DNA of 7,534 nucleotides from Mariniphaga sp964540165 (GTDB lineage Bacteria; Bacteroidota; Bacteroidia; Bacteroidales; Prolixibacteraceae), in the NCBI GenBank assembly GCA_964540165.1, contig CAZILU010000143.1:1-7534 (forward strand). Reading direction: 5' to 3'. Under the pieces are notes generated by a model, which saw nothing but the letters and a program-made list of their open reading frames with translations, was not told where the DNA came from and did no database searches. The translations under genes were made by a program, and so were the position numbers. Shown piece by piece: positions 1 through 5,548 of this stretch (position 1 is the first letter of the stretch; each line of letters starts with the position of its first letter).

Positions 1-1
1 T

Positions 2-775
2 CTGTTTATCCAAACCGTAGTTGACTTCCCATTAGCATTGATCGACTATTTTAACGATACCGAATACCTTTACCATCCGGTTAAAAAGGTATTGCTCAAC
101 GCCGGATCAACCCTGTTCATACTGATTTATGGTATCCGCAGATCGGGTACGGGTATCAAATCCATCTTCCCGATGAAATTTTTTAATCCAATTGTTATCC
201 TTCCGGTAGCCCTCTTTTTTATCGGTGCTCATAACTTCCTGGAATATATAAACCGGTGGGTTGACAAAATGATCCCGGCTCCTGCCTGGTTCTGGGAGTT
301 GTTTAGCAAAATTTTTGAAAATGACTACGGTTTTTGGGGGGCCTTTTTTAAAGTGGCAATCGTGGCTCCTGTCATTGAAGAACTAATCTTCCGGGGCATC
401 CTGTTGCAAGGCCTCCGAAAAAACTACCACCCTGCAACGGCCGTCATAGTCTCTGCCCTCCTCTTCTCCCTGTATCATCTGAATCCATGGCAGATGCCCG
501 CTACGCTACTCCTTGGAATATTGTTGGGATGGCTGATGCTGCGAACAAATAATATCTTGCTGGCCATTATTGGTCATTCGCTCAACAATGCCCTGGTATT
601 ATTAACCGTTACCTATTGGCCGGTAATCAGTGAAAATGCCTTTTTCCTGTTAAGTACTCAAAAGAAACTAAGCTTGAGCGGACTATTGGTCATATTAGCC
701 GTTTTATTAATTTATCTGTTGACAATAAAATGGACCAATATTCGAAATGTAAAATCAGGCACCGAACACCATTAA
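2..775 (+). CDS. CPBP family intramembrane glutamic/metallo-endopeptidase, 5' partial
   Basis: This is a multi-pass membrane protein of the CPBP (CAAX protease and bacteriocin-processing, Abi) family. These are integral-membrane endopeptidases; the substrate here is unknown. A TTG at 38 could be read as a start, but the frame stays open to the window edge with hydrophobic residues (LFIQTVVDFPLAL), so the real start is almost certainly upstream. Numbering from codon 38, the three family motifs are intact: EExxxR at E114, E115 and R119 (EELIFR); FxxxH at F143-H147 (FSLYH); and HxxxN at H180-N184 (HSLNN). Hydrophobic stretches at about 20-32, 50-64, 103-118, 133-147, 152-167, 171-193 and 211-228 fit the usual multi-helix core. 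The C-terminus is short and polar. No terminator hairpin follows the TAA at 773-775. The family call is firm; the physiological role (prenyl-protein processing, immunity or other) cannot be told from sequence. Confidence 0.9.
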   Translation: MFIQTVVDFPLALIDYFNDTEYLYHPVKKVLLNAGSTLFILIYGIRRSGTGIKSIFPMKFFNPIVILPVALFFIGAHNFLEYINRWVDKMIPAPAWFWELFSKIFENDYGFWGAFFKVAIVAPVIEELIFRGILLQGLRKNYHPATAVIVSALLFSLYHLNPWQMPATLLLGILLGWLMLRTNNILLAIIGHSLNNALVLLTVTYWPVISENAFFLLSTQKKLSLSGLLVILAVLLIYLLTIKWTNIRNVKSGTEHH

Positions 776-854
776 TCGAACATCTGTTAAAAAACATACT
801 TTATATTATACTTAAAATAAGATTATTATATTATAATTAAACATCATTAACAAC

Positions 855-892
855 TTTTTTAAACCAAATCTCATCCGAATTGTTTATCTTTA
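855..892 (+). promoter_or_regulatory. Candidate Bacteroidota-type promoter of the peroxiredoxin gene
   Basis: The 155-base gap between the CPBP gene and the peroxiredoxin is strongly AT-rich. TATCTTTA at 885-892 matches the Bacteroidota -7 consensus TAnnTTTG at all but the last position. A T-run at 855-860 lies roughly where the -33 TTTG element would be, although the spacing is a little long. Transcription would begin near 899, giving a leader of about 30 bases that is almost entirely A/T and has no Shine-Dalgarno, as is common in this phylum. This is inferred from pattern only. Confidence 0.4.
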
Positions 893-930
893 AAAACAAT
901 TAATTTTTTAAACATAAATAATTATAAATT

Positions 931-1578
931 ATGGAAGAAGAAAAAGTATATCCTATGCCAAGGATTGGAGATCAGGCTCCTGATTTTAAAGCAAATACCA
1001 CGTATGGTCCGATTCAGTTTTCTGAATTTAACAAAGGAAGCTGGGTAGTATTCTTTTCTCACCCTGCCGATTTCACTCCGGTATGTACGACTGAGATGAG
1101 TGGCTTTGCCTTACGCCACAATGAGTTTAAGGAGATGAATACCAAACTGATGGGATTAAGCATCGACAGTATTCACTCACACGTGGCCTGGGTGAATAAT
1201 GTTAAGAAAAACACGGGTGTTCTGTTTGACTTCCCGATTGTGGAAGATATTTCGATGAATGTTTCGAAGAAGTATGGCATGTTACAGCCAAACGAAAGTG
1301 AAACAGCAGCGGTTCGCGCCGTTTTCTTTATCGATCCGCAGGGTAAGATCCGGCTGATTATGTATTATCCTCTCAATGTGGGCAGAAACATGGATGAGAT
1401 CATCCGCGTTTTGAAAGCGCTTCAGACCTCGGATAAATTCAAGGTTGCGTTGCCATTGGATTGGAAGCCGGGAGAGAAGGTGATAGTCCCGCCGCCAAAG
1501 ACCGTTAACGATATGATCGAACGCGAAAAGAGCGACTATGAAATGGTCGATTTCTATCTGGCCAAAAAGAGCTTATAA
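931..1578 (+). CDS. Peroxiredoxin, Prx6 / 1-Cys type
   Basis: This is a cytosolic thiol peroxidase that would reduce hydrogen peroxide, organic hydroperoxides or peroxynitrite. The 215 residues comprise an N-terminal AhpC/TSA thioredoxin-like domain (about 10-145) and a C-terminal 1-cysPrx extension (about 150-205), the usual length for Prx6-type proteins. The active-site loop PADFTPVC shows the PxxxTxxC motif, with P45, T49 and peroxidatic C52. R129 in AAVRAVFFID is the expected second active-site residue. C52 is the only cysteine in the chain, so a resolving cysteine is absent and reduction must come from an external thiol. There is no signal peptide. The start has no Shine-Dalgarno, but the AT-only leader TAATTATAAATT fits Bacteroidota. 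A strong terminator follows at once and the upstream gap is long, so the gene is probably monocistronic. The family is certain; the electron donor is unknown. Confidence 0.96.
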   Translation: MEEEKVYPMPRIGDQAPDFKANTTYGPIQFSEFNKGSWVVFFSHPADFTPVCTTEMSGFALRHNEFKEMNTKLMGLSIDSIHSHVAWVNNVKKNTGVLFDFPIVEDISMNVSKKYGMLQPNESETAAVRAVFFIDPQGKIRLIMYYPLNVGRNMDEIIRVLKALQTSDKFKVALPLDWKPGEKVIVPPPKTVNDMIEREKSDYEMVDFYLAKKSL

Positions 1579-1583
1579 GCCAT

Positions 1584-1616
1584 AAAAAAAAGCTGCCCGG
1601 GGGCAGCTTTTTTTTT
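1584..1616 (+). terminator. Rho-independent terminator after the peroxiredoxin gene
   Basis: AGCTGCC (1591-1597) pairs with GGCAGCT (1602-1608) around a CGGG loop. The A-run at 1584-1590 can extend the stem by pairing with the T-run at 1609-1616. The structure lies six bases past the TAA and has the classic GC stem followed by at least seven T. Because it is flanked by A-run and T-run, it could also act on the opposite strand, but no gene there needs it. Confidence 0.93.
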
Positions 1617-1639
1617 ATCTGCCACCTGAAATTTTCGGT

Positions 1640-1647
1640 TAAATTTG
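1640..1647 (+). promoter_or_regulatory. Candidate -7 element of the rsmE promoter
   Basis: TAAATTTG matches the Bacteroidota -7 consensus TAnnTTTG at every fixed position. It lies 23 bases upstream of the rsmE ATG, so transcription would start around 1654 and leave a very short leader. The place for the -33 TTTG (about 1614-1620) falls on the T-run of the preceding terminator, so terminator and promoter appear to be interleaved. Positional inference only. Confidence 0.55.
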
Positions 1648-1670
1648 TCGCTTACTTAATTTCAACGAAG

Positions 1671-2372
1671 ATGCAGCTTTTATATGTTCCCAATATTGAG
1701 TACCCGTTGACCACGCTCGATGAGTCTGAGTCGCGACATGCCGTAGCGGTTATGCGTATGAAAGAAGGGGATCCGGTGCATCTGGTCGATGGCAAAGGTG
1801 GCCTCTATCAGGCTGTCATTGCGCTGGCTCATCCCAAAAGATGCACGCTCTCGATTCTCTCATCACAGCAAAATTTTGAACAACGAAACCATTCTCTGCA
1901 TATTGCCATTGCTCCCACGAAGAGTATCGACCGTATGGAGTGGTTTTGCGAGAAAGCGACTGAGCTGGGTATTGATGAGATTACACCCATCCATTGCGAT
2001 CACAGTGAACGGAAGATTATTAAACCAGATCGGCTGAAGAAGATCCTGGTATCGGCTATGAAACAGTCACAAAAAGCCTTTCTGCCAACACTGCACCCAA
2101 TGATCCCTCTCCACCAGTTTATACTGAACTGCAAGGCAACCATGCGTTTTATAGCCCATTGCCAGCCCGGAGAAAAAGAGCATTTGAAAAATGTGGCACA
2201 GCCGCGAACCGATACCGTTATATTAATTGGTCCGGAAGGCGATTTCTCACCGGAGGAGACAGCACTGGCTACATTATCGGGATACAAGGAGGTCTCCCTG
2301 GGAAATTCGCGCCTGAGAACGGAGACGGCAGGCATCGCAGCCTGTCATATCATTAATTTAATAAACACCTGA
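1671..2372 (+). CDS. rsmE: 16S rRNA (uracil(1498)-N3)-methyltransferase RsmE
   Basis: This enzyme methylates N3 of U1498 in helix 44 of 16S rRNA, using S-adenosylmethionine, on the assembled 30S subunit. The 233 residues match the family length. An N-terminal PUA-like RNA-binding region (about 1-70) precedes a SPOUT methyltransferase domain with the trefoil-knot SAM site. Visible motifs are KSIDRMEWFCEKATELG (84-100), SERK (112-115), KQSQKA (131-136), GPEGDFSPEE (187-196) and LGNSRLRTETA (210-220). The last two form the knotted cofactor pocket, and the LRTETA signature is diagnostic. In GPEGD the usual second glycine (GPEGG) is replaced by D191. The ATG has no clear Shine-Dalgarno. The gene has its own likely promoter just behind the peroxiredoxin terminator, and no obvious terminator follows its TGA. 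Role and family are secure. Confidence 0.96.
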   Translation: MQLLYVPNIEYPLTTLDESESRHAVAVMRMKEGDPVHLVDGKGGLYQAVIALAHPKRCTLSILSSQQNFEQRNHSLHIAIAPTKSIDRMEWFCEKATELGIDEITPIHCDHSERKIIKPDRLKKILVSAMKQSQKAFLPTLHPMIPLHQFILNCKATMRFIAHCQPGEKEHLKNVAQPRTDTVILIGPEGDFSPEETALATLSGYKEVSLGNSRLRTETAGIAACHIINLINT

Positions 2373-2400
2373 AAGCACACGCTTTGCCATGAAATTTTAC

Positions 2401-2407
2401 TATTTTG
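2401..2407 (+). promoter_or_regulatory. Possible -7 element upstream of the DUF4159 gene
   Basis: TATTTTG lies 78 bases before the DUF4159 ATG and resembles TAnnTTTG with one base missing between the TA and the TTTG. A TTTG at 2383-2386 could be the -33 element, but the 14-base spacer is shorter than usual. If functional, it would make a leader of about 70 bases that carries the small hairpin at 2428-2451. Weak support. Confidence 0.3.
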
Positions 2408-2427
2408 GCGGAGAGGTCTGATAAACG

Positions 2428-2451
2428 ATCACCTTCGGAAGAAGGGTTGAT
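2428..2451 (+). other. Small hairpin with GGAA tetraloop in the 5' leader of the DUF4159 gene
   Basis: CCTTC (2432-2436) pairs with GAAGG (2441-2445) around a GGAA loop, which fits the GNRA tetraloop pattern. ATCA (2428-2431) and TGAT (2448-2451) extend the stem past a two-base GT bulge. No T-run follows, so it is not a normal intrinsic terminator for rsmE. It could be a leader structure or a chance fold. Confidence 0.35.
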
Positions 2452-2484
2452 AACGAACAAAACAGATGTATTAAATTTTATCCA

Positions 2485-3186
2485 ATGAATTTTAAATTAA
2501 AGTGGATCAGAAATAGAAGCAGATGGTTAACCGATATTAAACTGATGATCCTTCTGATTGCGATGGTACTGGGACCTGCAATTCTATCAGCACAGGAGAT
2601 CCGGTTAGCACTGGTTAAATATGGCGGTGGCGGCGACTGGTATGCCGACCCGACAGCCCTTCCAAACCTGATTGCTTTTTGCAACGAGCAGATGGGGACT
2701 TCCATACATCGGGAGCCATCAACGGTTGACATTGGCAGCCCTGAAATCTTCAACTTCCCTTTCCTTCACCTCACCGGCCATGGGAATATCGTATTCTCCG
2801 AAACCGAAGCGCTCAACCTGCGCACCTACCTGGAAGCTGGTGGTTTTCTGCATGTTGATGACAACTATGGATTGAATGAATATTTCAGAAGAGAGATAAA
2901 GAAAGTTTTTCCCGACCGCGAGTTGGTTGAACTGCCCGGCAACCATGCCATTTTTCATCAGAAGTACCATTTTAATGATGGCTTACCCAAAATACATGAA
3001 CACGATAATCAACGACCGCAGGCTTTTGGCATCTTTATTGATGAACGGCTGGTCTGCCTCTACACGTTTGAGTCAGACATCAGCGATGGCTGGGAGGATG
3101 AAGCCGTTCATAACAATCCGGCTTCCTTGCGGGAGATTGCATTAAAGATGGGTGCTAATATTATTTCGTATGTTTTTAATCAATAA
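2485..3186 (+). CDS. Secreted DUF4159 domain protein
   Basis: The function is unknown. The mature chain resembles the DUF4159 family, which is thought to have a class I glutamine-amidotransferase/ThuA-like flavodoxin-type fold. Of 233 residues, a charged N-terminus is followed by a hydrophobic segment (about 20-33) and a probable signal-peptidase cut at LSA|QE (36/37), so the protein is likely periplasmic. Conserved-looking stretches are VKYGGGGDWYADP (44-56), FPFLHLTGHGNIVFS (91-105), LRTYLEAGGFLHVDDNYG (112-129), ELPGNHAIFH (149-158) and the C-terminal YTFESDISDGWED (193-205). The n-region is long; an internal ATG at 2545 (M21) would give a more standard signal peptide, so the start is uncertain. 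Leader bases are AT-rich with no Shine-Dalgarno. It stands apart from the MoxR/VWA operons where many family members occur. Downstream, only 43 bases separate it from a small beta-barrel gene, which suggests co-transcription. The domain call is fairly firm. Confidence 0.85.
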   Translation: MNFKLKWIRNRSRWLTDIKLMILLIAMVLGPAILSAQEIRLALVKYGGGGDWYADPTALPNLIAFCNEQMGTSIHREPSTVDIGSPEIFNFPFLHLTGHGNIVFSETEALNLRTYLEAGGFLHVDDNYGLNEYFRREIKKVFPDRELVELPGNHAIFHQKYHFNDGLPKIHEHDNQRPQAFGIFIDERLVCLYTFESDISDGWEDEAVHNNPASLREIALKMGANIISYVFNQ

Positions 3187-3229
3187 TTGATCTTAAACGT
3201 TATATCAGTTTAAACTTAAAATAGATGTT

Positions 3230-3715
3230 ATGAGAAAAATCATTTTTGCACTTGTATTGTTTGCCACAACGGCCTGGTCGGCTGCTGCGCAAGACTATAA
3301 TACAGGAATCGGATTTCGTGGTGGCTTATCAAACGGACTCACTGTAAAGCACTTCATCAGTGGAAACAATGCCATTGAAGGAATTTTGTCGACCCGTTGG
3401 GAAGGTTTTAACATCACCGGATTGTATGAAATTCATGCCCGGGCGTTTGATGTTCCCCGTCTGAACTGGTATTATGGCGTTGGTGGCCATGTAGGGTTCT
3501 GGGATGGATATAAAAATCATCCCTGGTTCGATCGGGACAATGACATTGGCAAATCCTATACAGTTCTGGGTATTGACGGGATTATCGGAATTGAGTACAA
3601 CATTGAACCAATTCCGTTTAACATCAGTCTCGATTGGAAACCGGGATTTAACCTGATTGGTTACACCGGTTTTTGGGGTGATGAACTGGCCCTCTCCATC
3701 CGCTTTATTTTTTAG
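3230..3715 (+). CDS. Small outer-membrane beta-barrel protein, function unknown
   Basis: A 161-residue exported protein. Its signal peptide is clear: MRKK-like start (MRKI), hydrophobic core at 4-16 and a cut at SAAA|QD (20/21). The mature 141 residues alternate polar and hydrophobic positions and are rich in Gly and aromatics (GIGFRGGLSNGLTVKHF, LNWYYGVGGHVGFWDG, ISLDWKPGFNLIGY). The chain ends in SIRFIF, a terminal aromatic typical of BAM-recognised barrels. The size suits about eight strands (OmpA/OmpW-like). There is no lipobox cysteine. The residue pattern resembles uncharacterised Bacteroidota barrel proteins; no specific transport role can be read. The gene follows the DUF4159 gene by 43 bases, with a weak TTAAAC/GTTTAA dyad (3193-3198, 3208-3213) between them. 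A two-codon frame ATG-TTA-TGA at 3225-3233 overlaps the start codon. A large hairpin downstream ends the unit. Confidence 0.82.
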   Translation: MRKIIFALVLFATTAWSAAAQDYNTGIGFRGGLSNGLTVKHFISGNNAIEGILSTRWEGFNITGLYEIHARAFDVPRLNWYYGVGGHVGFWDGYKNHPWFDRDNDIGKSYTVLGIDGIIGIEYNIEPIPFNISLDWKPGFNLIGYTGFWGDELALSIRFIF

Positions 3716-3734
3716 TTGAGAGATATCTTTTAAA

Positions 3735-3769
3735 CAGAGAGGCCGCCCCGGAATGGGACGGCCTCTCTG
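3735..3769. terminator. Strong bidirectional terminator hairpin between convergent genes
   Basis: CAGAGAGGCCG (3735-3745) pairs perfectly with CGGCCTCTCTG (3759-3769). CCC (3747-3749) pairs with GGG (3755-3757) across one C/A mismatch, leaving a GGAAT loop, so the stem is about 14 pairs plus the mismatch. It sits 20 bases after the beta-barrel stop (+) and 15 bases after the phosphofructokinase stop (-). T-tracts are weak on both sides: on - the stem is followed by TTTAAAAG, and on + by CATATAAAGC then TTTT. Convergent placement supports use by both transcripts. Confidence 0.82.
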
Positions 3770-3783
3770 CATATAAAGCTTTT

Positions 3784-5439
3784 CTATGATTCTTTTTCCA
3801 GCTTTAACGTTTCGGTAGGCTGATCGCACACCTCCGTCGGCCCAAAGTATTGAATGGGTCCCGGATAGAGATAATTGGTTGATAAAGCCCACTCTCCCCG
3901 TTTTGAGACAAAATATTTGAACGGTGCACCATCCAGTTCTACCAGCGCTTTCTGAATCACAGGCTTCCGGCTGCCATGACGCTTCTCCATGTTCATCATC
4001 ATGGTAACAGGCACCCCGCCGGCAATCCACGCTTCCGCCGGAGCCGTCAGGTTTCTGACCGAAGCCATATAACCGGTTTTACCTTCCGATACCAGCACCG
4101 AAGCAGTATATCCAAGCGAATAACAGTAGTCGGCATCGAAATTGGAGGGAGCGGCACAGCGCCCTTCATACCCAAAAAAGTGGTACTGGGTGCTGAATTT
4201 CCCCGTAAATTTTCCCTCCTCTTTCCACTGCGTAAGCTTAACCTTCAGCATTTCGCCCAGCAGCTTCTCAGTCTCAATGAGTGAAACCTGCACATTTCCG
4301 TGTGGATCACGGTCGAGCGTGAGCTGAAGGGCAATCTCCGGAGGTAACGATTTAAACACCTTAGAAGAGTCATCCGACAACTGAGATGCCACCCAGTTAA
4401 GGCGATGGCTGCGCTTCATCATCTGAAACTCCTGCTCGGTAGCTGACCCTTCAGCCAACAGGTCGTTCAGCTCAGCGATCAGCTTCTTCATCTCCGGGAT
4501 AAACTCAATCAAACCCTCGGGGATAAGCGCCACCCCAAAATTCTCACCGTTTTCCGACCGTTTAACAACGATACCGGCCATGTACTCCACAATATCGTCC
4601 AGCGTCTGTTGCTTGTCGGCGACCTCCTCCGATATCAGGGTGATGTTGGGTTGTGTTTTCAAAGCACACTCCAGTCCGATGTGCGAGGCTGAACGCCCCA
4701 TCAACTTGATCAGGTGCCAATATTTTTTGGCTGAATTAGCATCCCGCTGGATGTTGCCAATCAGCTCTGAATAGACTTTCGTTGCCGTATCAAAACCAAA
4801 CGATGCTTCAACCATCTCATTCTTGAGGTCACCATCAATCGTTTTGGGACAGCCAATTACCTGCACACCGGCTCCTTTTTCAGCATAATACTCAGCCAAA
4901 ACACAGGCATTGGTGTTGGAGTCATCTCCGCCAATAATAATCAACGCATTCAAATTCAAATCCTTCGCAATCTCAAGGCCTTTATCAAACTGCCAGTGCT
5001 CTTCCAGCTTGGTACGCCCCGATCCAATAATGTCAAATCCTCCGGTATTCCGGTACTCATCAACCGTATGGGCCCTCAACTCAACATATTTGTGATCGAT
5101 CAGTCCGCCGGGACCTCCCAAAAAACCATACAATTTACTATCGGGATGAAGCTTTTTAATCCCGTCAAAAATTCCGGAAATGACATTGTGCCCGCCCGGT
5201 GCCTGGCCGCCCGACAAAATAACGCCTACATTCACCGGATCTTTCGTTGTAAGATCTTCACCCTTCTCAAAGGTGATCAGAGGCATTCCATAGGTATTGG
5301 GAAATAATTTCTTTATATCTTCCTGATCGGCAACCGATTCAGTCTTTATCCCTTCGATCACCCGAACAACACCTTTTAACGACTTGGGAAGTTTGGGCTG
5401 GTAACCGGCCCGTTCTTTCTGCAATGGACTAATATTCAT
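3784..5439 (-). CDS. pfp: Diphosphate--fructose-6-phosphate 1-phosphotransferase (PPi-PFK, long form)
   Basis: This cytosolic enzyme reversibly converts fructose 6-phosphate plus PPi to fructose 1,6-bisphosphate plus Pi, serving glycolysis or gluconeogenesis without spending ATP. The 551-residue length fits the long PFP class (plant-beta-like) rather than the ~320-residue ATP-PFK. Motifs are SGGQAPGGHN (76-85), IIGGDDSNTNA (168-178), GCPKTIDGDL (196-205), MGRSASHIGLECAL (247-260), LIPEGLIEFIPE (305-316) and, near the C-terminus, GYEGRCAAPSNFDADY. D173 in GGDDS (glycine in ATP enzymes) and K199 in PKTIDGD are the two known PPi-specificity determinants; D202 is the expected catalytic base. Transcribed leftward from its own likely promoter; a weak AGGA lies four bases before the ATG. 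The CNNM gene is 109 bases upstream on the same strand, so read-through is possible. Annotation is very secure; metabolic direction in vivo is not determinable. Confidence 0.96.
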   Translation of the reverse strand: MNISPLQKERAGYQPKLPKSLKGVVRVIEGIKTESVADQEDIKKLFPNTYGMPLITFEKGEDLTTKDPVNVGVILSGGQAPGGHNVISGIFDGIKKLHPDSKLYGFLGGPGGLIDHKYVELRAHTVDEYRNTGGFDIIGSGRTKLEEHWQFDKGLEIAKDLNLNALIIIGGDDSNTNACVLAEYYAEKGAGVQVIGCPKTIDGDLKNEMVEASFGFDTATKVYSELIGNIQRDANSAKKYWHLIKLMGRSASHIGLECALKTQPNITLISEEVADKQQTLDDIVEYMAGIVVKRSENGENFGVALIPEGLIEFIPEMKKLIAELNDLLAEGSATEQEFQMMKRSHRLNWVASQLSDDSSKVFKSLPPEIALQLTLDRDPHGNVQVSLIETEKLLGEMLKVKLTQWKEEGKFTGKFSTQYHFFGYEGRCAAPSNFDADYCYSLGYTASVLVSEGKTGYMASVRNLTAPAEAWIAGGVPVTMMMNMEKRHGSRKPVIQKALVELDGAPFKYFVSKRGEWALSTNYLYPGPIQYFGPTEVCDQPTETLKLEKES

Positions 5440-5474
5440 AATATCCTGATTTTAAAGTTTTCTAAACGACTCAT

Positions 5475-5482
5475 CAAAATTA
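5475..5482 (-). promoter_or_regulatory. Candidate -7 element of the pfp promoter
   Basis: Read on the - strand this is TAATTTTG, a full match to the Bacteroidota -7 consensus TAnnTTTG. It is 35 bases upstream of the pfp ATG, giving a predicted leader of about 30 bases. No good TTTG is seen at the -33 spacing, so support rests on the -7 box and its location in the gap between the two - strand genes. Confidence 0.5.
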
Positions 5483-5548
5483 ATACAGATTGGTTAAATA
5501 GATGACGGAAGCGTAAAATCCCCAGTCAATTTAAAGTAAAATTAAAAG

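Noticed and set aside
801..835. Direct repeat TTATATTATA at 801-810 and 826-835, 25 bases apart, before the peroxiredoxin promoter.
   Set aside because: The region is nearly pure A/T, so a 10-base match is expected by chance; at most it adds to an AT-rich upstream element.
2000..2335. Open frame of 111 codons on - within rsmE.
   Set aside because: It is antisense to conserved RsmE motifs, with Ser/Arg/Cys-rich composition typical of shadow frames and no start context.
3193..3213. TTAAAC/GTTTAA dyad between the DUF4159 and beta-barrel genes, considered as an attenuator or terminator.
   Set aside because: Only six A/T-dominated pairs around a nine-base loop with no T-run; too weak to claim.
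3225..3233. Two-codon frame ATG-TTA-TGA overlapping the beta-barrel start, considered as a regulatory upstream ORF.
   Set aside because: It is too short to judge and easily arises by chance in AT-rich leaders.
3329..4030. A 233-codon open frame on - overlapping the beta-barrel gene and the 3' end of pfp.
   Set aside because: It runs antisense to a gene with a signal peptide and barrel pattern and out of frame with pfp, crosses the terminator hairpin, and its product has no recognisable domain.
4996..5307. Open frames on + inside pfp (also 3976-4284) and inside the CNNM gene (5958-6335).
   Set aside because: All are opposite strongly conserved coding sequence and have no domain, signal or operon logic of their own.
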